DNA from: Variovorax paradoxus
GTDB taxonomy: Bacteria; Pseudomonadota; Gammaproteobacteria; Burkholderiales; Burkholderiaceae_C
DNA length: 64,000 bases
Direction of reading: 5' to 3'
NCBI RefSeq assembly: GCF_030811855.1
Contig: NZ_JAUSRN010000001.1
Location: forward strand, 434,001 to 498,000
Of the stretch, positions 25,677-35,340 are shown one piece after another (within the stretch, counting starts at the first letter, position 1; every line of letters starts with the position of its first letter). The notes beneath the pieces were generated by a model. That model was not told the origin of the DNA and ran no database searches. It was given only the letters and a program-made list of their open reading frames with translations. A program made the position numbers and the translations under genes.

Positions 25677-26549
25677 ATGACGCAACTGACCCAGCTGATC
25701 GTGCAAGGCATCTCCAGCGGTGCCATCTACGGGCTCGTCGCGCTCGGCCTCGTACTCAGCTACAAGGCGACCGAGGTTCTCAACTTCGCCCAAGGCGACG
25801 TGGTGATGCTTTCCGCGTTCCTCGGCTGGGGCCTGGTCGTCGCGGCCGGCCTTCCCTTCTGGCTCAGCTTCGTCGTCGTGCTGTGCATCTCGGCCGCGTT
25901 CTGCTTTCTGCTGGAAGCGAAGATCATGCGCAGGATCGTCGGCCGCCCCCAGTTCTCGGGCGTCATGCTCACCATCGGCATCGGCTTCATGATCCGCGGC
26001 GGCGTCAGCATGTTCTTCGGGCCCGAGTCGCGCAGCTATCCCACGCCATGGACGGGGCAATCCATGCAGCTTGGCGGCAGCGTGGTGGCCGAACTCAACC
26101 TGGTGATCGTCGGCGCCGCCATGGGCGTGACGGCGCTCCTGTACTACTTCCTGCGCCGCACCACGCTCGGTATTGCGATCCACGCGACGTCGCAGAACCA
26201 GCTCGCCGCCTATCTCTGCGGCGTGCGCGTGAAGCGGCTCAACTCGCTGGTGTGGGCCATCTCCGGCGCCATCGCCGCGCTGTGCGGACTGCTGCTCGCA
26301 CCCATCACGCTGGTCGACCTGGGCTTGTGGTTCGTCATGCTCAAGGCGCTGGCGGCCCTGGTTCTCGGCGGCTTCGGCAGTGCACCGGGGGCCGTGATCG
26401 GCGGGCTCCTGATCGGCCTTATCGAACAGTTCGCCGGTGTCTACCTGCCCGACGGCGTGAAGGACGTGGCGCCCTACCTGGTGCTCATCGCGGTTCTCAT
26501 CCTGTATCCGCGCGGGATTCTGGGCGAAAGCCACGGCCGGAGGGTCTGA
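25677..26549 (+). CDS. LIV-type ABC transporter permease (LivH-like)
   Basis: This 290-residue permease opens TQLTQLIVQGISSGAIYGLVALGLVLSYKATEVLNFAQGD, with the NFAQG loop typical of LivH proteins of aromatic and acyl-type importers. Multiple membrane segments cover the whole length. The ATG at 25677 is the first that gives this opening; codons further upstream lie in the operator region. It is the first gene of a long operon that runs to 38054. Confidence 0.93.
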   Translation: MTQLTQLIVQGISSGAIYGLVALGLVLSYKATEVLNFAQGDVVMLSAFLGWGLVVAAGLPFWLSFVVVLCISAAFCFLLEAKIMRRIVGRPQFSGVMLTIGIGFMIRGGVSMFFGPESRSYPTPWTGQSMQLGGSVVAELNLVIVGAAMGVTALLYYFLRRTTLGIAIHATSQNQLAAYLCGVRVKRLNSLVWAISGAIAALCGLLLAPITLVDLGLWFVMLKALAALVLGGFGSAPGAVIGGLLIGLIEQFAGVYLPDGVKDVAPYLVLIAVLILYPRGILGESHGRRV

Positions 26550-26553
26550 CACC

Positions 26554-27627
26554 ATGGCACGCTACGAAACCGGATTCGAAGACGGCCGGCGGCTGCTGCG
26601 CGGCAAGCCCGAGCGGCTCGCGTATGGCTTGCTCGCGGTGGCCCTCATTGCTGCGCCGTGGGTGCTGCCGGCCTATCACATCGGCGAGGCGACGTTCATC
26701 CTCATCATGTGCGTGGCCAGCCTCGGCCTCATGATGCTCACAGGTTTCACCGGGCAGGTGTCGCTCGGACAGTCGGCGTTCGTCGGCATCGGCGCCTACA
26801 TCCACACCATCCTCCTGACCCAGGGCGTGCCGCTGCCGGTGTCGCTGCTCCTGACCACGGCGGGCGCGGCGCTTGGCGGCTTGCTCGTGGGCATGCCGGC
26901 AATCCGCGTGTCGGGGCTGCACCTGGCCATGGTCACCATGGCGTTCGCCATAGTCTGCGAGCACGTGCTCGGCCGGTGGAAGAGCGTCACCGGAGGCCAC
27001 AGCGGAATGGCGGTGCCGGACCCGACCCTCTTCGGGCTCAGTCTCGGCGGTCCGCGCGCCTTCTACTTCCTTTGCCTGGTGGTGCTGGCGGTGGTCCTGC
27101 TCCTGCTGGTCAACCTGATGCGGTCCGCCACCGGCCGTGCCTTCATCGGCATCCGCGACTCCGAAGCCGCCGCGCAAGGCCTGGGCATCGACGTCGCGCG
27201 CACCAAGGTGCTTGCCTTCAGCCTTTCGGCGGCGTGCTCGGGCCTGGCCGGTGCATTGCTCTCGCACCAGATGCAGCACATCACGCCGGAAGCCTTCGGT
27301 CTGGCGCTGTCGCTGCAGCTGGTGCTGATGGTGTTCATCGGCGGACTGGGGAGCCTGCGGGGCGCGATCCTCGGCGCGATCCTGATCGGCCTCTTGCCCT
27401 CGTTCATCTCCTCGCTGAAGGAGGCGCTGCCTGCCAGGCTCGGCGCGCAGTTCGGGCTGGAGCTTTTCGTCTACGGCGCCGTGCTGACCTTCTTCGTCCT
27501 GCTCGAACCGGGTGGCCTCAACGCCCGCTGGGTTCGTATCCGCAAGGTGCTGGCCGAATTCCCGTGGGTGCGCAAGAGCAGCGTTCACCAGACCAAGGTC
27601 TACATGAAATCGGAGCGTTACCGATGA
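26554..27627 (+). CDS. LIV-type ABC transporter permease (LivM-like)
   Basis: This 357-residue LivM-type permease has the LMMLTGFTGQVSLGQSAFVGIGAY segment and the FIGGLGSLRGAILGAILIGLLP coupling loop. The C-terminus extends about 40 residues beyond the last membrane segment and is basic (RKSSVHQTKVYMKSERYR). It follows the LivH-like gene by 4 bases. Its stop codon is embedded in the start of the 84-base tandem repeat that precedes the ATPase gene. Confidence 0.93.
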   Translation: MARYETGFEDGRRLLRGKPERLAYGLLAVALIAAPWVLPAYHIGEATFILIMCVASLGLMMLTGFTGQVSLGQSAFVGIGAYIHTILLTQGVPLPVSLLLTTAGAALGGLLVGMPAIRVSGLHLAMVTMAFAIVCEHVLGRWKSVTGGHSGMAVPDPTLFGLSLGGPRAFYFLCLVVLAVVLLLLVNLMRSATGRAFIGIRDSEAAAQGLGIDVARTKVLAFSLSAACSGLAGALLSHQMQHITPEAFGLALSLQLVLMVFIGGLGSLRGAILGAILIGLLPSFISSLKEALPARLGAQFGLELFVYGAVLTFFVLLEPGGLNARWVRIRKVLAEFPWVRKSSVHQTKVYMKSERYR

Positions 27628-27791
27628 GCGCCGTACGGCCGCCCGAAGGCGCGAATTCCCCCCCGGGGGGCAGTGCAGTACACGAAGTGACAAGCGTGGG
27701 GGCCCTAATGAGCGCCGCACGGCCGCCCGAAGGGGCGAAGGCCCCCTTGGGGGGCAGCGCAGTACACGAAGTGACAAGCGTGGGGGATTTA
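27624..27791 (+). repeat. Two in-frame 84-bp direct repeats at the livM/livG junction
   Basis: Copy 1 (27624-27707) and copy 2 (27708-27791) are 84 bp each and 74/84 identical. Both begin ATGAGCGCCG and both contain a C-run/G-run hairpin (for example GCCCCC-TT-GGGGGC) and CGAAGTGACAAGCGTGGGGG. A TTGAACGCCG at 27792 repeats the first ten bases with two changes at the next 84-base step. Because 84 is 28 codons, the reading frame is kept throughout. Confidence 0.9.
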
Positions 27792-28556
27792 TTGAACGCC
27801 GCATTCTTCGAGGTCGAGCGGCTGAGCCTGTCCTTCGGCGGCGTCAAGGCCGTGCGCGACGTGAGCTTCTCGATTCGTGCAGGAGAGATCCTCGCGGTGA
27901 TCGGGCCGAACGGCGCGGGCAAGACATCGCTCTTGAACCTCATCACACGCGTGTTCGACGCCAGCAGCGGCAGCATCCGCTTCAACGGGCACGAGATCTC
28001 GCGCCTCGCGCGGCACGACGTGGTCCGCCAGGGTATCGCGCGCACGTTCCAGAACATCGAGCTGTTCGAAGGCGCGACGGTGCTGGAGAACCTGCTGCTC
28101 GGCCGCCACCGTGCGAACCACGGCAACTTCTTCTCGCAGATGTTCAATCTTCCCTCCGTGCAGCGCGCGGAAGCCCACACGCGCGAACGCGTCGAAGACG
28201 TCGTGCGTCTGCTGGACCTCGCCGCGTTCCGGCATCGGCCGGTGGCGGAACTGCCCTATGGCGTGCGCAAGGTCGTCGAACTCGGTCGCGCGCTGGCCGC
28301 GGAGCCCCAGTTGCTGCTGCTCGACGAACCCGCCTCCGGGCTCAACCCCGAGGAGACGCGCAGGCTCGCGTACTGGCTGGAAGACATCCAGTCCGAACTG
28401 GGCGTCACCGTGGTCATGGTGGAGCACGACATGTCGCTGGTGGCCGCCGTGGCCAATCGCGTGGTGGTGATGGAACAGGGACAGGTCCTGACCGAGGGCA
28501 CGCCGGCGCAGGTACAGGCCGACCCGCGCGTGATCGCCGCCTATCTGGGGACCTGA
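27624..28556 (+). CDS. LIV-type ABC transporter ATP-binding protein (LivG-like) with repeat-encoded N-terminal extension
   Basis: This ABC ATPase of the importer is 310 residues from the ATG at 27624, which overlaps the permease stop by 4 bases. The first 56 residues are encoded by the two 84-bp repeats (RPPEGA, GGSAVHEVTSVG twice) and are unlikely to form part of the fold. The conserved protein starts near FFEVERLSLSFGGVKAV. Walker A GPNGAGKTS, signature-region YGVRKVVELGRAL, Walker B LLLLDEPASGLNPEE and the switch His in VEHDMS are intact. Alternative starts are ATG 27708 and TTG 27792; the latter would give a normal-length protein of 254 residues. Confidence 0.88.
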   Translation: MSAVRPPEGANSPPGGSAVHEVTSVGALMSAARPPEGAKAPLGGSAVHEVTSVGDLLNAAFFEVERLSLSFGGVKAVRDVSFSIRAGEILAVIGPNGAGKTSLLNLITRVFDASSGSIRFNGHEISRLARHDVVRQGIARTFQNIELFEGATVLENLLLGRHRANHGNFFSQMFNLPSVQRAEAHTRERVEDVVRLLDLAAFRHRPVAELPYGVRKVVELGRALAAEPQLLLLDEPASGLNPEETRRLAYWLEDIQSELGVTVVMVEHDMSLVAAVANRVVVMEQGQVLTEGTPAQVQADPRVIAAYLGT

Positions 28557-28560
28557 TCTC

Positions 28561-29343
28561 ATGACTTCGCTTTTGTCCGTCCGCAATCTCGAGACATGGT
28601 ATGGCCCTGTGCGTGCGCTGCACGGCGTGAGCCTCGAAGTGCATGCCGCGCAGATCGTCACGGTGCTTGGCGCCAACGGCGCCGGCAAGACGACGCTGCT
28701 CAACACCATTGCCGGCGTGCTCGCGCCTTCCAACGGAACCGTCGAGTTCGAGGGCCGGCCCGTCGGCGGCAAGGACGCTGACGACGTGGCCCGGGGCGGC
28801 GTGGTGCTGGTGCCCGAAGGCCGCCAGATTTTCCCCTTCCTCACCATCGCGGAGAACCTGCGCATGGGCGCGTTCGCACGCAAGGACGCGGAGATCGCGC
28901 GCGACATGGAGCAGATGTACGACTGGTTCCCGCGCCTGCGCGAACGCCAGCGGCAGCAGGCGGGCCTGCTTTCGGGCGGCGAGCAGCAGATGCTGGCGAT
29001 CAGCCGCGCGCTGATGGGGCGGCCTCGCCTGCTCCTGCTCGACGAGCCGTCGCTGGGCCTCTCGCCGCTGTTCACCAAGGACATCTTCGCCATCATCAAG
29101 CGCATCCGCGAGCAGACCAGGACCGCGGTGCTGGTGGTCGAGCAGAACGCGGCAATCGCGCTGGCCACCGCCGACCACGGCTACGTCATCGAGCTGGGGC
29201 GCGTGGCCGCCGCCGGCAGCTGCGAGGCCCTCTCGCAGCGCGAAGACATCAAGGAGTTTTACCTCGGTGGCGCTTCGCACCACCTGCCGCAAGGCGTCGC
29301 TGGCGGAATCCGGCCGGCACGGCGACGCCCTTCCTGGAACTGA
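28561..29343 (+). CDS. LIV-type ABC transporter ATP-binding protein (LivF-like)
   Basis: This 260-residue LivF-type ATPase has Walker A GANGAGKTT, signature LSGGEQQMLAISRAL, Walker B LLLLDEPSLGLSP and the VVEQN switch. Unlike the LivF-like protein at 8976 it keeps the Walker A Lys. It starts 4 bases after the LivG-like gene. The last 20 residues (SHHLPQGVAGGIRPARRRPS) are a basic tail beyond the family's usual end. Confidence 0.93.
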   Translation: MTSLLSVRNLETWYGPVRALHGVSLEVHAAQIVTVLGANGAGKTTLLNTIAGVLAPSNGTVEFEGRPVGGKDADDVARGGVVLVPEGRQIFPFLTIAENLRMGAFARKDAEIARDMEQMYDWFPRLRERQRQQAGLLSGGEQQMLAISRALMGRPRLLLLDEPSLGLSPLFTKDIFAIIKRIREQTRTAVLVVEQNAAIALATADHGYVIELGRVAAAGSCEALSQREDIKEFYLGGASHHLPQGVAGGIRPARRRPSWN

Positions 29344-29358
29344 GAAAAGGACCTTGCC

Positions 29359-30558
29359 ATGACACTCGATCGCCGAACCCTCCTGAAGACAAGCCTCGCC
29401 GCCGTGGCACCCGGCGCCCTGTGGACCGCAACATCCGCGCGCGCCGCGGGTGTGGGCGACAAGGAACTCGTGCTGGGCACGCACCTGGACCTTTCCGGAC
29501 CGGTGGCAATCGGCATGCCCGTGATCCGCAACGGCATCCAGATGCGCGTCGACGAGGCCAACGAGGCCGGCGGCATCAGTGGCCGCAAGATCCGGCTGGT
29601 CATCGAAGACAACGCGAGCCAGCCGTCTCAGGCGGTGCGCGCCGTGGACAAGCTGATCCGCAAGGACGAGGTCTTCGCCCTGCTCTGCCCCTTCGGCTCG
29701 GGGCCGAACGTGGCCACGGTCAAGAAGGCGGTGGATGCCGGCGTGGTCTGCTTCGCGCCTTATGCGGCCTCGGGCCTGGTGCGCCAGGCGGCCGGGCAGA
29801 CGCCGCTGCTTTTCACGACCAACCTGAACTACGACAGCACGACCTCGTCCGCCGTCAAGTGGGCCACCGGCAACCTGGGCAGCAAGAAGGTCGGCTTCGT
29901 CTACCAGGAAGGCCCCTTCGGCGACCTGGTCGGCAAGGGCGTGAAGGCGGCGCTCGCAGCCAAGGGCATGCCGCTCGCGGCCGAAGCCAGCTACAAGGTC
30001 GGCGATCTCGATTTCTCCTCGCACGTCGCACGCATGCAGGCCGCGGGCGTGGACCTCATCGTCTGCGCAACCACCACGCGCGAGACCATCGCAGTGGCGG
30101 CCGAAGTGAAGAAGCTGGGGCTGACCGGTGTCAACGTTCTCACAGCCAGCCCGGGCCGCGCCGGCCTCACCGTCGCCCTCGGCAAGGATGCGATGGAAGG
30201 CGTATACGGCGTCGGCACCTGGCGCATCGCGACGCCCGACCAGGCCACCCCCGCCGAGAAATCATGGGCCGAGGCCTACCGCAAGCGTTTCAAGGCCGAG
30301 CCCGACGACGTGGCCGCTGCCTTCTACGACTACACCAGCTGGTTCCTGCAGGAGGTGCGCAATGCGGGCCGCGACCTGACGACCGACAAGCTGGTCAAGG
30401 CGCTGCAGGCGTCCACCTTCAAGGGCGTGGCGTCGTACGACACGCAGCGCTTCGCCAACAATCACGTGGACCCCGAATGGACCCGCGTTGAGCAGGTCAT
30501 GCAGGGCCGCTGGACCGCACGGTCCAGCGTGGTCGACCCGGCCAAGAGCGCCTTGTGA
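29359..30558 (+). CDS. LIV-type ABC transporter substrate-binding protein, Tat-type signal
   Basis: This 399-residue Peripla_BP_6 receptor has an N-terminus reading MTLDRRTLLKTSLAAVAPGA, with twin Arg at residues 5-6, so export by Tat is likely, unlike the Sec-type receptors at 5097 and 21822. The mature fold starts near KELVLGTHLDLSGPVAIG. It completes a five-part importer that is probably for a carboxylic acid activated by the CoA ligases that follow. Its TGA overlaps the ligase GTG. Confidence 0.92.
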   Translation: MTLDRRTLLKTSLAAVAPGALWTATSARAAGVGDKELVLGTHLDLSGPVAIGMPVIRNGIQMRVDEANEAGGISGRKIRLVIEDNASQPSQAVRAVDKLIRKDEVFALLCPFGSGPNVATVKKAVDAGVVCFAPYAASGLVRQAAGQTPLLFTTNLNYDSTTSSAVKWATGNLGSKKVGFVYQEGPFGDLVGKGVKAALAAKGMPLAAEASYKVGDLDFSSHVARMQAAGVDLIVCATTTRETIAVAAEVKKLGLTGVNVLTASPGRAGLTVALGKDAMEGVYGVGTWRIATPDQATPAEKSWAEAYRKRFKAEPDDVAAAFYDYTSWFLQEVRNAGRDLTTDKLVKALQASTFKGVASYDTQRFANNHVDPEWTRVEQVMQGRWTARSSVVDPAKSAL

Positions 30559-32336
30559 TCCACCTGTCGGCATCCCTGGCCGCGGACGAGGCCCGCCTCG
30601 CGACGCTGCCGCAGTTGTGGCGGCGCCGTTGCGCGGAATGGGGCGACCGGCCCGCGCTCCGGCACAAGGAGCGCGGCATCTGGCAAGGCCTGTCCTGGAG
30701 CGGCTACTTCAGCGAAGCGCGCGCCATCGGGCTCGCGATGGCCGAGTCTGGGCTGCACGCCGGCGAAGTGGTCTCGGTCCTTTCGGACAATCGGCCTCGG
30801 TGGCTGATCGTCGACACGGCCGCGCAGGCCATGGGCTATGTGTCTCACGGCATGTACCCGTGCAGCACGACCGCGCAGGTCGGGCATGCGCTCGCCGAAG
30901 CCGGGTCGCGGGTGGTGTTCGTGGAGAACGCCGATCAGTTGGTGAAGGTGCTCGCGGTCCGCGACACCTGTCCCGATCTGCGCCACATCGTCGTGCTCGA
31001 GACACGCGGGCTCTCGCGCTTCACGGACCCGCAAGTCAGTTCCTACGACGAATGGCTCGCGCGCGGCGCGCAAGCCGCGGCCAAGGAACCCGCGCTGTTC
31101 GACAGCCGCATCGACGCAGGCACCGGGGATCAGATTGCATTCCTCACGGCCACGGCCGGCAGCACCGGCCCGGCGCGGCTGATCGCGCGTCATCAGCATG
31201 ACTTCTTGCGGGAAGTGCGAGCGATGAGCCACTGGCTGCAGCTGCGCCCGGGCGATCGGACCTTGTCGATCATGTCGCTCGCGCACTATGGCGAACGCAT
31301 GTTGGCCCAGAAGGCCATGCTCATGCACGAAGCCCTGCTCCATTTGCCGGAGAACGGCGCCACGGTGTTCAACGACATGAGCGAGGTCGAGCCCCACTTC
31401 CTGTTCGCAGCCCCGCGCTTCTTCGAGAAGCTGCAAGGAACGACCGAGCTGTTCATGCAGGAGGCCGTGCCTGCTGCCCGAACCGCGTACGCCTCGTGCC
31501 TTTCGGCGAACCGGCCCGGCTGGCTGCAGCGCAGGACGCGAGCGCGCATACGCTCCGCGCTGGGTTTGCGGAACGTTCGGGTCGCCCTCGCGAGCGGCGC
31601 CTCCAGCCCCGCGCAGGTGGCCGACTGGTTCGACGCCATCGGCATTCCCCTGCTCGATTGCTACGGCATGGCCGAGGCCGGCTTCTGCAGGATCGCTCCC
31701 GCCGGCCGCTCGATGGAAGCTGCATCCGCGCCAATCGAAACGGGCACTCAGCTGAAGCTGGCGCCCGATGGCGAAGTGCTGGTGCGCGGCGCGATCCCGC
31801 GCCCAGGCTACTGGGTTCGGGGAACACTGAGCCCTGCCGCGACCCTTGCGGACGGCTGGCTGCGCACCGGCGACCTCGGACGTGTCGACGAGCACGGCCG
31901 CGTGCACCTGCTCGGCCGCGTGCGCGCGCAGACCATCGGCATGCGGGGCGAATCCATCAGCCCGGAAATTGCGGAAGATGCATTCCGGCTCAGTGCCTAC
32001 ATCGCCGATGCCATCGTCGTGCCGGCGGAAGGCGGACATTCGGCGGCGCTCCTCGCCCTGGACGAGGAGCGGATCCGGAAGCATGCGCAGCAGCAGCGCC
32101 TGCCCTTCACCGATTACGCCAGCCTGCTCGGCCTGCCCGAGATCACGGCGCTCATCGCGGCGCAAGTGGAAATTGCCAACGGGCGTCTGCCCGAGAACCA
32201 GCGCGTGCGCACCATTCGGGTCATCCCACGCTCGCTGCATCAAGGCGACGAAGAACTCACGCCCGCGCTGCGCCTGAATCGCCGCGTGGTGGCGAGCCGC
32301 TACGCCAACCTGTTTACCGAACCCCTTGGAGTTTGA
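30555..32336 (+). CDS. AMP-binding acyl-CoA synthetase-like protein with degenerate ATP motifs
   Basis: This 593-residue protein has the long-chain acyl-CoA synthetase fold, from GTG at 30555 (overlapping the receptor stop). The fold is evident ([39 protein letters not shown]), but key motifs are altered. The phosphate loop, normally (T/S)SGTTGxPKG, reads [11 protein letters not shown] (residues 198-208), losing the Pro-Lys. The segment after GR- lacks the usual K-D ([21 protein letters not shown] in parts: [18 protein letters not shown]). The late catalytic Lys region reads [10 protein letters not shown]. It could be inactive, have changed chemistry or act as a partner of another ligase. Confidence 0.83.
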   Translation: MIHLSASLAADEARLATLPQLWRRRCAEWGDRPALRHKERGIWQGLSWSGYFSEARAIGLAMAESGLHAGEVVSVLSDNRPRWLIVDTAAQAMGYVSHGMYPCSTTAQVGHALAEAGSRVVFVENADQLVKVLAVRDTCPDLRHIVVLETRGLSRFTDPQVSSYDEWLARGAQAAAKEPALFDSRIDAGTGDQIAFLTATAGSTGPARLIARHQHDFLREVRAMSHWLQLRPGDRTLSIMSLAHYGERMLAQKAMLMHEALLHLPENGATVFNDMSEVEPHFLFAAPRFFEKLQGTTELFMQEAVPAARTAYASCLSANRPGWLQRRTRARIRSALGLRNVRVALASGASSPAQVADWFDAIGIPLLDCYGMAEAGFCRIAPAGRSMEAASAPIETGTQLKLAPDGEVLVRGAIPRPGYWVRGTLSPAATLADGWLRTGDLGRVDEHGRVHLLGRVRAQTIGMRGESISPEIAEDAFRLSAYIADAIVVPAEGGHSAALLALDEERIRKHAQQQRLPFTDYASLLGLPEITALIAAQVEIANGRLPENQRVRTIRVIPRSLHQGDEELTPALRLNRRVVASRYANLFTEPLGV

Positions 32337-32338
32337 TC

Positions 32339-33523
32339 ATGAGAGAAGCCGTCATCGTTTCCACCGCCCGCACGGGCATCGGCCGCGCCTTTCGCGGCGC
32401 GTTGAACAACATCAAGTCTCCCACCTTGATGGGCCACGCGATCCAGCACGCGGTGCAGCGGGCGGGCATCAATCCTGAAGAGGTGGAGGACGTGGTCGTC
32501 GGCAGCGCGATGGCCGCCGGCACCGCGGGCATGAACATCGGACGTCTTGCGGCGCTTGCGGCGGGACTGCCGCAGTCGGTGCCGGGCCAGACGATGGACC
32601 GGCAGTGCGCGTCCGGCCTGATGGCCATCGCAACGGCGGCCAAGCAGATCATCGTCGATGGCATGGAGGTGACCGTGGGCGGTGGCCAGGAGAACATCTC
32701 CGCCGTGCAGAATCCTTTCGTCAAATGGGTGGGCGAAGAGGCCGACCCGCTTCTCATTGCGCGCGTGCAGCACGCCTACATCCCGATGCTGCACACGGCC
32801 GAGATCGTGGCGAAGAAGTACGGCATCTCGCGGGAGGCCCAGGACGCGTATTCCGCGGAAGCGCAACGCCGCACCGCCCTGGCGCAGGAGCGCCATCTGT
32901 TCGATGACGAGATCGTGCCGATCACCGCGCGCATGGCCGTGGCCGACAAGCAGACGGGCGCGATCAGCTACCGCGACGTGACGCTGGACCGCGATGAAGG
33001 CAATCGCCCCGACACCACGCTCGAAGGCCTTGCCAGCCTCAAGCCGGTCATCGAAGGCGGCGTCATCACCGCCGGCAATTCGAGCCAGCTCTCGGATGGC
33101 GCATCGGCCTGCGTGTTGGTGGAGCGCGCGGTTGCCGAGCGGCGCGGGCTCAAAGCGCTGGGCACGTACCGCGGCATCGCGGTGGCCGGCCTCGCGCCGG
33201 AAGAAATGGGCATCGGCCCTGTCCTGGCCGTGCCCAAGCTGCTGAAGACCCACGGCCTCAAGGTGAGCGACATCGGCCTGTGGGAATTGAACGAGGCCTT
33301 TGCCTGCCAGGTGCTGTACTCGCGCGACCGCCTGGGCATCGATCCCGAAAAGCTGAACGTCAACGGCGGCGGCATCACGATCGGACACCCCTACGGCATG
33401 ACCGGCTCGCGGCTGGTGGGACATGCGCTCATCGAAGGCAAGCGGCGCGGCGCGCGCTTCGTGGTCGTGACGATGTGCATCGGCGGCGGCATGGGTGCCG
33501 CGGGCCTGTTCGAAGTGGCCTGA
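32339..33523 (+). CDS. Thiolase (acetyl-CoA acyltransferase)
   Basis: This 394-residue thiolase has the complete catalytic set: Cys90 (DRQCASGL), His350 (GHPYGMTG) and Cys380 (MCIGGGMG). It would cleave a 3-ketoacyl-CoA with CoA-SH to release acetyl-CoA or another acyl-CoA. GHPYGMTG instead of the more common GHPIGATG suggests a degradative enzyme with a bulkier substrate. The ATG at 32339 follows the ligase by two bases; the longer open frame lies inside the ligase and is not used. Confidence 0.93.
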   Translation: MREAVIVSTARTGIGRAFRGALNNIKSPTLMGHAIQHAVQRAGINPEEVEDVVVGSAMAAGTAGMNIGRLAALAAGLPQSVPGQTMDRQCASGLMAIATAAKQIIVDGMEVTVGGGQENISAVQNPFVKWVGEEADPLLIARVQHAYIPMLHTAEIVAKKYGISREAQDAYSAEAQRRTALAQERHLFDDEIVPITARMAVADKQTGAISYRDVTLDRDEGNRPDTTLEGLASLKPVIEGGVITAGNSSQLSDGASACVLVERAVAERRGLKALGTYRGIAVAGLAPEEMGIGPVLAVPKLLKTHGLKVSDIGLWELNEAFACQVLYSRDRLGIDPEKLNVNGGGITIGHPYGMTGSRLVGHALIEGKRRGARFVVVTMCIGGGMGAAGLFEVA

Positions 33524-33539
33524 GGCAAGGAACATCACC

Positions 33540-35318
33540 ATGACCTATCAAGCCCCCATGCGGGACATTCAATTCGTACTGCACGAAGTGCTCCAGGTGC
33601 CGGCCATGCTGGAGGCCTGCGGCCAGCCGGAGCTCGACGCCGAGACCATCGACCAAGTGCTCACGGCTGCCGGCCAGTTCGCATCCGAGGTGATCGCGCC
33701 GCTCAACGGGTCCGGCGACGAGCACGGGTGCAGCATGCCCTCGCCCGGCGTGGTGCAGACCCCGCCCGGTTTCAGGAAGGCGTACGACGAGTTCACGAAG
33801 AACGGCTGGGCCGGCCTCGCCTGCAGCCCCGAGTTCGGCGGCCAGGGCTTTCCTTCGGTCGTGGCCAACGCGGTCTACGAAGTCTTCGGCGGCGCGAACA
33901 TGGCGTGGTCGTCCTATCCCGGTATGTCGCATGCCACCTACGTGAACGTGGCGGCCAACGGATCGGAGGAGCAGAAGGCACTCTACCTGCCGAAGATCGC
34001 CTCGGGCGAGTGGGCCGGCACCATGTGCCTGACCGAGCCGAACGCCGGCACCGACCTGGGCCTGATGCGCACCCGCGCCGTGGCGCAGGCTGACGGCAGC
34101 TACAGCATCACCGGCAGCAAGATCTTCATCTCGGGCGGCGAGCAGGACCTGACCGACAACATCATGCACCTGGTGCTGGCGCGCATGCCAGACGCGCCGC
34201 CCGGCGTGAAGGGCATTTCTCTGTTCATCGTTCCCAAATTCCTGCCCGATGCGAGCGGCACGGCCGGGGTACGCAATGCGGTGGTCTGCGGCTCCATCGA
34301 GCACAAGCTGGGCATCCACGGCAACTCGACCTGCACCATCAATTTCGACGGCGCGACCGGCTGGCTACTCGGTGCGCCCAACAAGGGGCTGGCGGGCATG
34401 TTCGTGCAGATGAACCACATGCGCGTGCTGGTCGGCATGATCGCCATCGGCCTGATGGAAGCGGCCTATCAGAAAGCCTTGGCCTATGCGAAGGAGCGCC
34501 TGCAGGGCCGCTCCAGCGGCGTGCGATCGTCCGGCGAAGCAGCCGATCCGATCATCGGGCATGCCGACGTGCGCCGCATGCTGCTCACGCAGAAGGCGAA
34601 CATCGAGGGGGCGCGCGCATTGGCGCTGTGGACCGCGCAGCTGAGCGATCTTCAGCGTCTTCATCCCGACGCGGCCAAGCGCAACGAGACGGCCGAACTG
34701 CTGGGCCTTCTGACCCCGCTCGTGAAAGCGCTGTCGAGCGACCTTGCGGTGGAGTGCACTCTGCTCGCCATGCAGGTGTTCGGCGGACACGGCTACATCC
34801 GCGAGAACGGCGTCGAGCAGCACCTTCGCGACGTGCGCATCGTGGGGCTCTACGAGGGCACGAACGGCGTGCAGGCCATGGACCTGCTCGGTCGCAAGGT
34901 GCTGGCCGACCAGGGCCGGCAGATGGGCACCTTCCTGGACATGGCCGGCGCATTCGCCGAGACCTGCGGTCCGCGCGAGGCGATGCGCGAGTTCACGGAG
35001 CCGCTCACCAAACTGGTCGCCGACATCAGGCAGCTCACCCGCGAACTGGTGGACACGTCGGCGCAAGACCCGCACGCCGCAGGCGCGGCCGCTGCGCCTT
35101 ATCTGCGCCTCGTCGGGCACCTGGCGCTTGCGTGGAGCTGGGCGCGGATGGCCGAGGTGGCGTTCAAGAACATTGAGTCCACCGATCCGATCTATGCCTC
35201 GAAGATCGCCACGGCCCGCTTCTACTTCCAGCGGCTGCTGCCGCAGACGGCGGCGCTGTGCGGTGAGATCCGGGCGGGATCGTCCGCATTGATGGAACCG
35301 GCCATCGATCTTTTCTGA
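33540..35318 (+). CDS. Acyl-CoA dehydrogenase (long, C-terminal-extended type)
   Basis: This 592-residue flavoprotein of the acyl-CoA dehydrogenase subfamily carries an extra C-terminal domain (DmdC/AcdA-like), here about residues 460-592. FAD/substrate signatures are AGTMCLTEPNAGTDLG and KIFISGGEQD; the probable catalytic base is Glu439 in LYEGTNGVQAMDLLGRK. The subfamily oxidises acyl-CoAs of varied type, including 3-methylmercaptopropionyl-CoA. It introduces the alpha-beta double bond in the pathway encoded here. It follows the thiolase by 16 bases with a Shine-Dalgarno (AAGGAA). Confidence 0.93.
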   Translation: MTYQAPMRDIQFVLHEVLQVPAMLEACGQPELDAETIDQVLTAAGQFASEVIAPLNGSGDEHGCSMPSPGVVQTPPGFRKAYDEFTKNGWAGLACSPEFGGQGFPSVVANAVYEVFGGANMAWSSYPGMSHATYVNVAANGSEEQKALYLPKIASGEWAGTMCLTEPNAGTDLGLMRTRAVAQADGSYSITGSKIFISGGEQDLTDNIMHLVLARMPDAPPGVKGISLFIVPKFLPDASGTAGVRNAVVCGSIEHKLGIHGNSTCTINFDGATGWLLGAPNKGLAGMFVQMNHMRVLVGMIAIGLMEAAYQKALAYAKERLQGRSSGVRSSGEAADPIIGHADVRRMLLTQKANIEGARALALWTAQLSDLQRLHPDAAKRNETAELLGLLTPLVKALSSDLAVECTLLAMQVFGGHGYIRENGVEQHLRDVRIVGLYEGTNGVQAMDLLGRKVLADQGRQMGTFLDMAGAFAETCGPREAMREFTEPLTKLVADIRQLTRELVDTSAQDPHAAGAAAAPYLRLVGHLALAWSWARMAEVAFKNIESTDPIYASKIATARFYFQRLLPQTAALCGEIRAGSSALMEPAIDLF

Positions 35319-35340
35319 CCACTCTTGTCGATCGCCCGGC

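Noticed and set aside
27624..27791. CRISPR-like reading of the 84-bp repeats
   Set aside because: Only two full copies, directly adjacent without spacers, and overlapping a coding start; a tandem duplication explains it.
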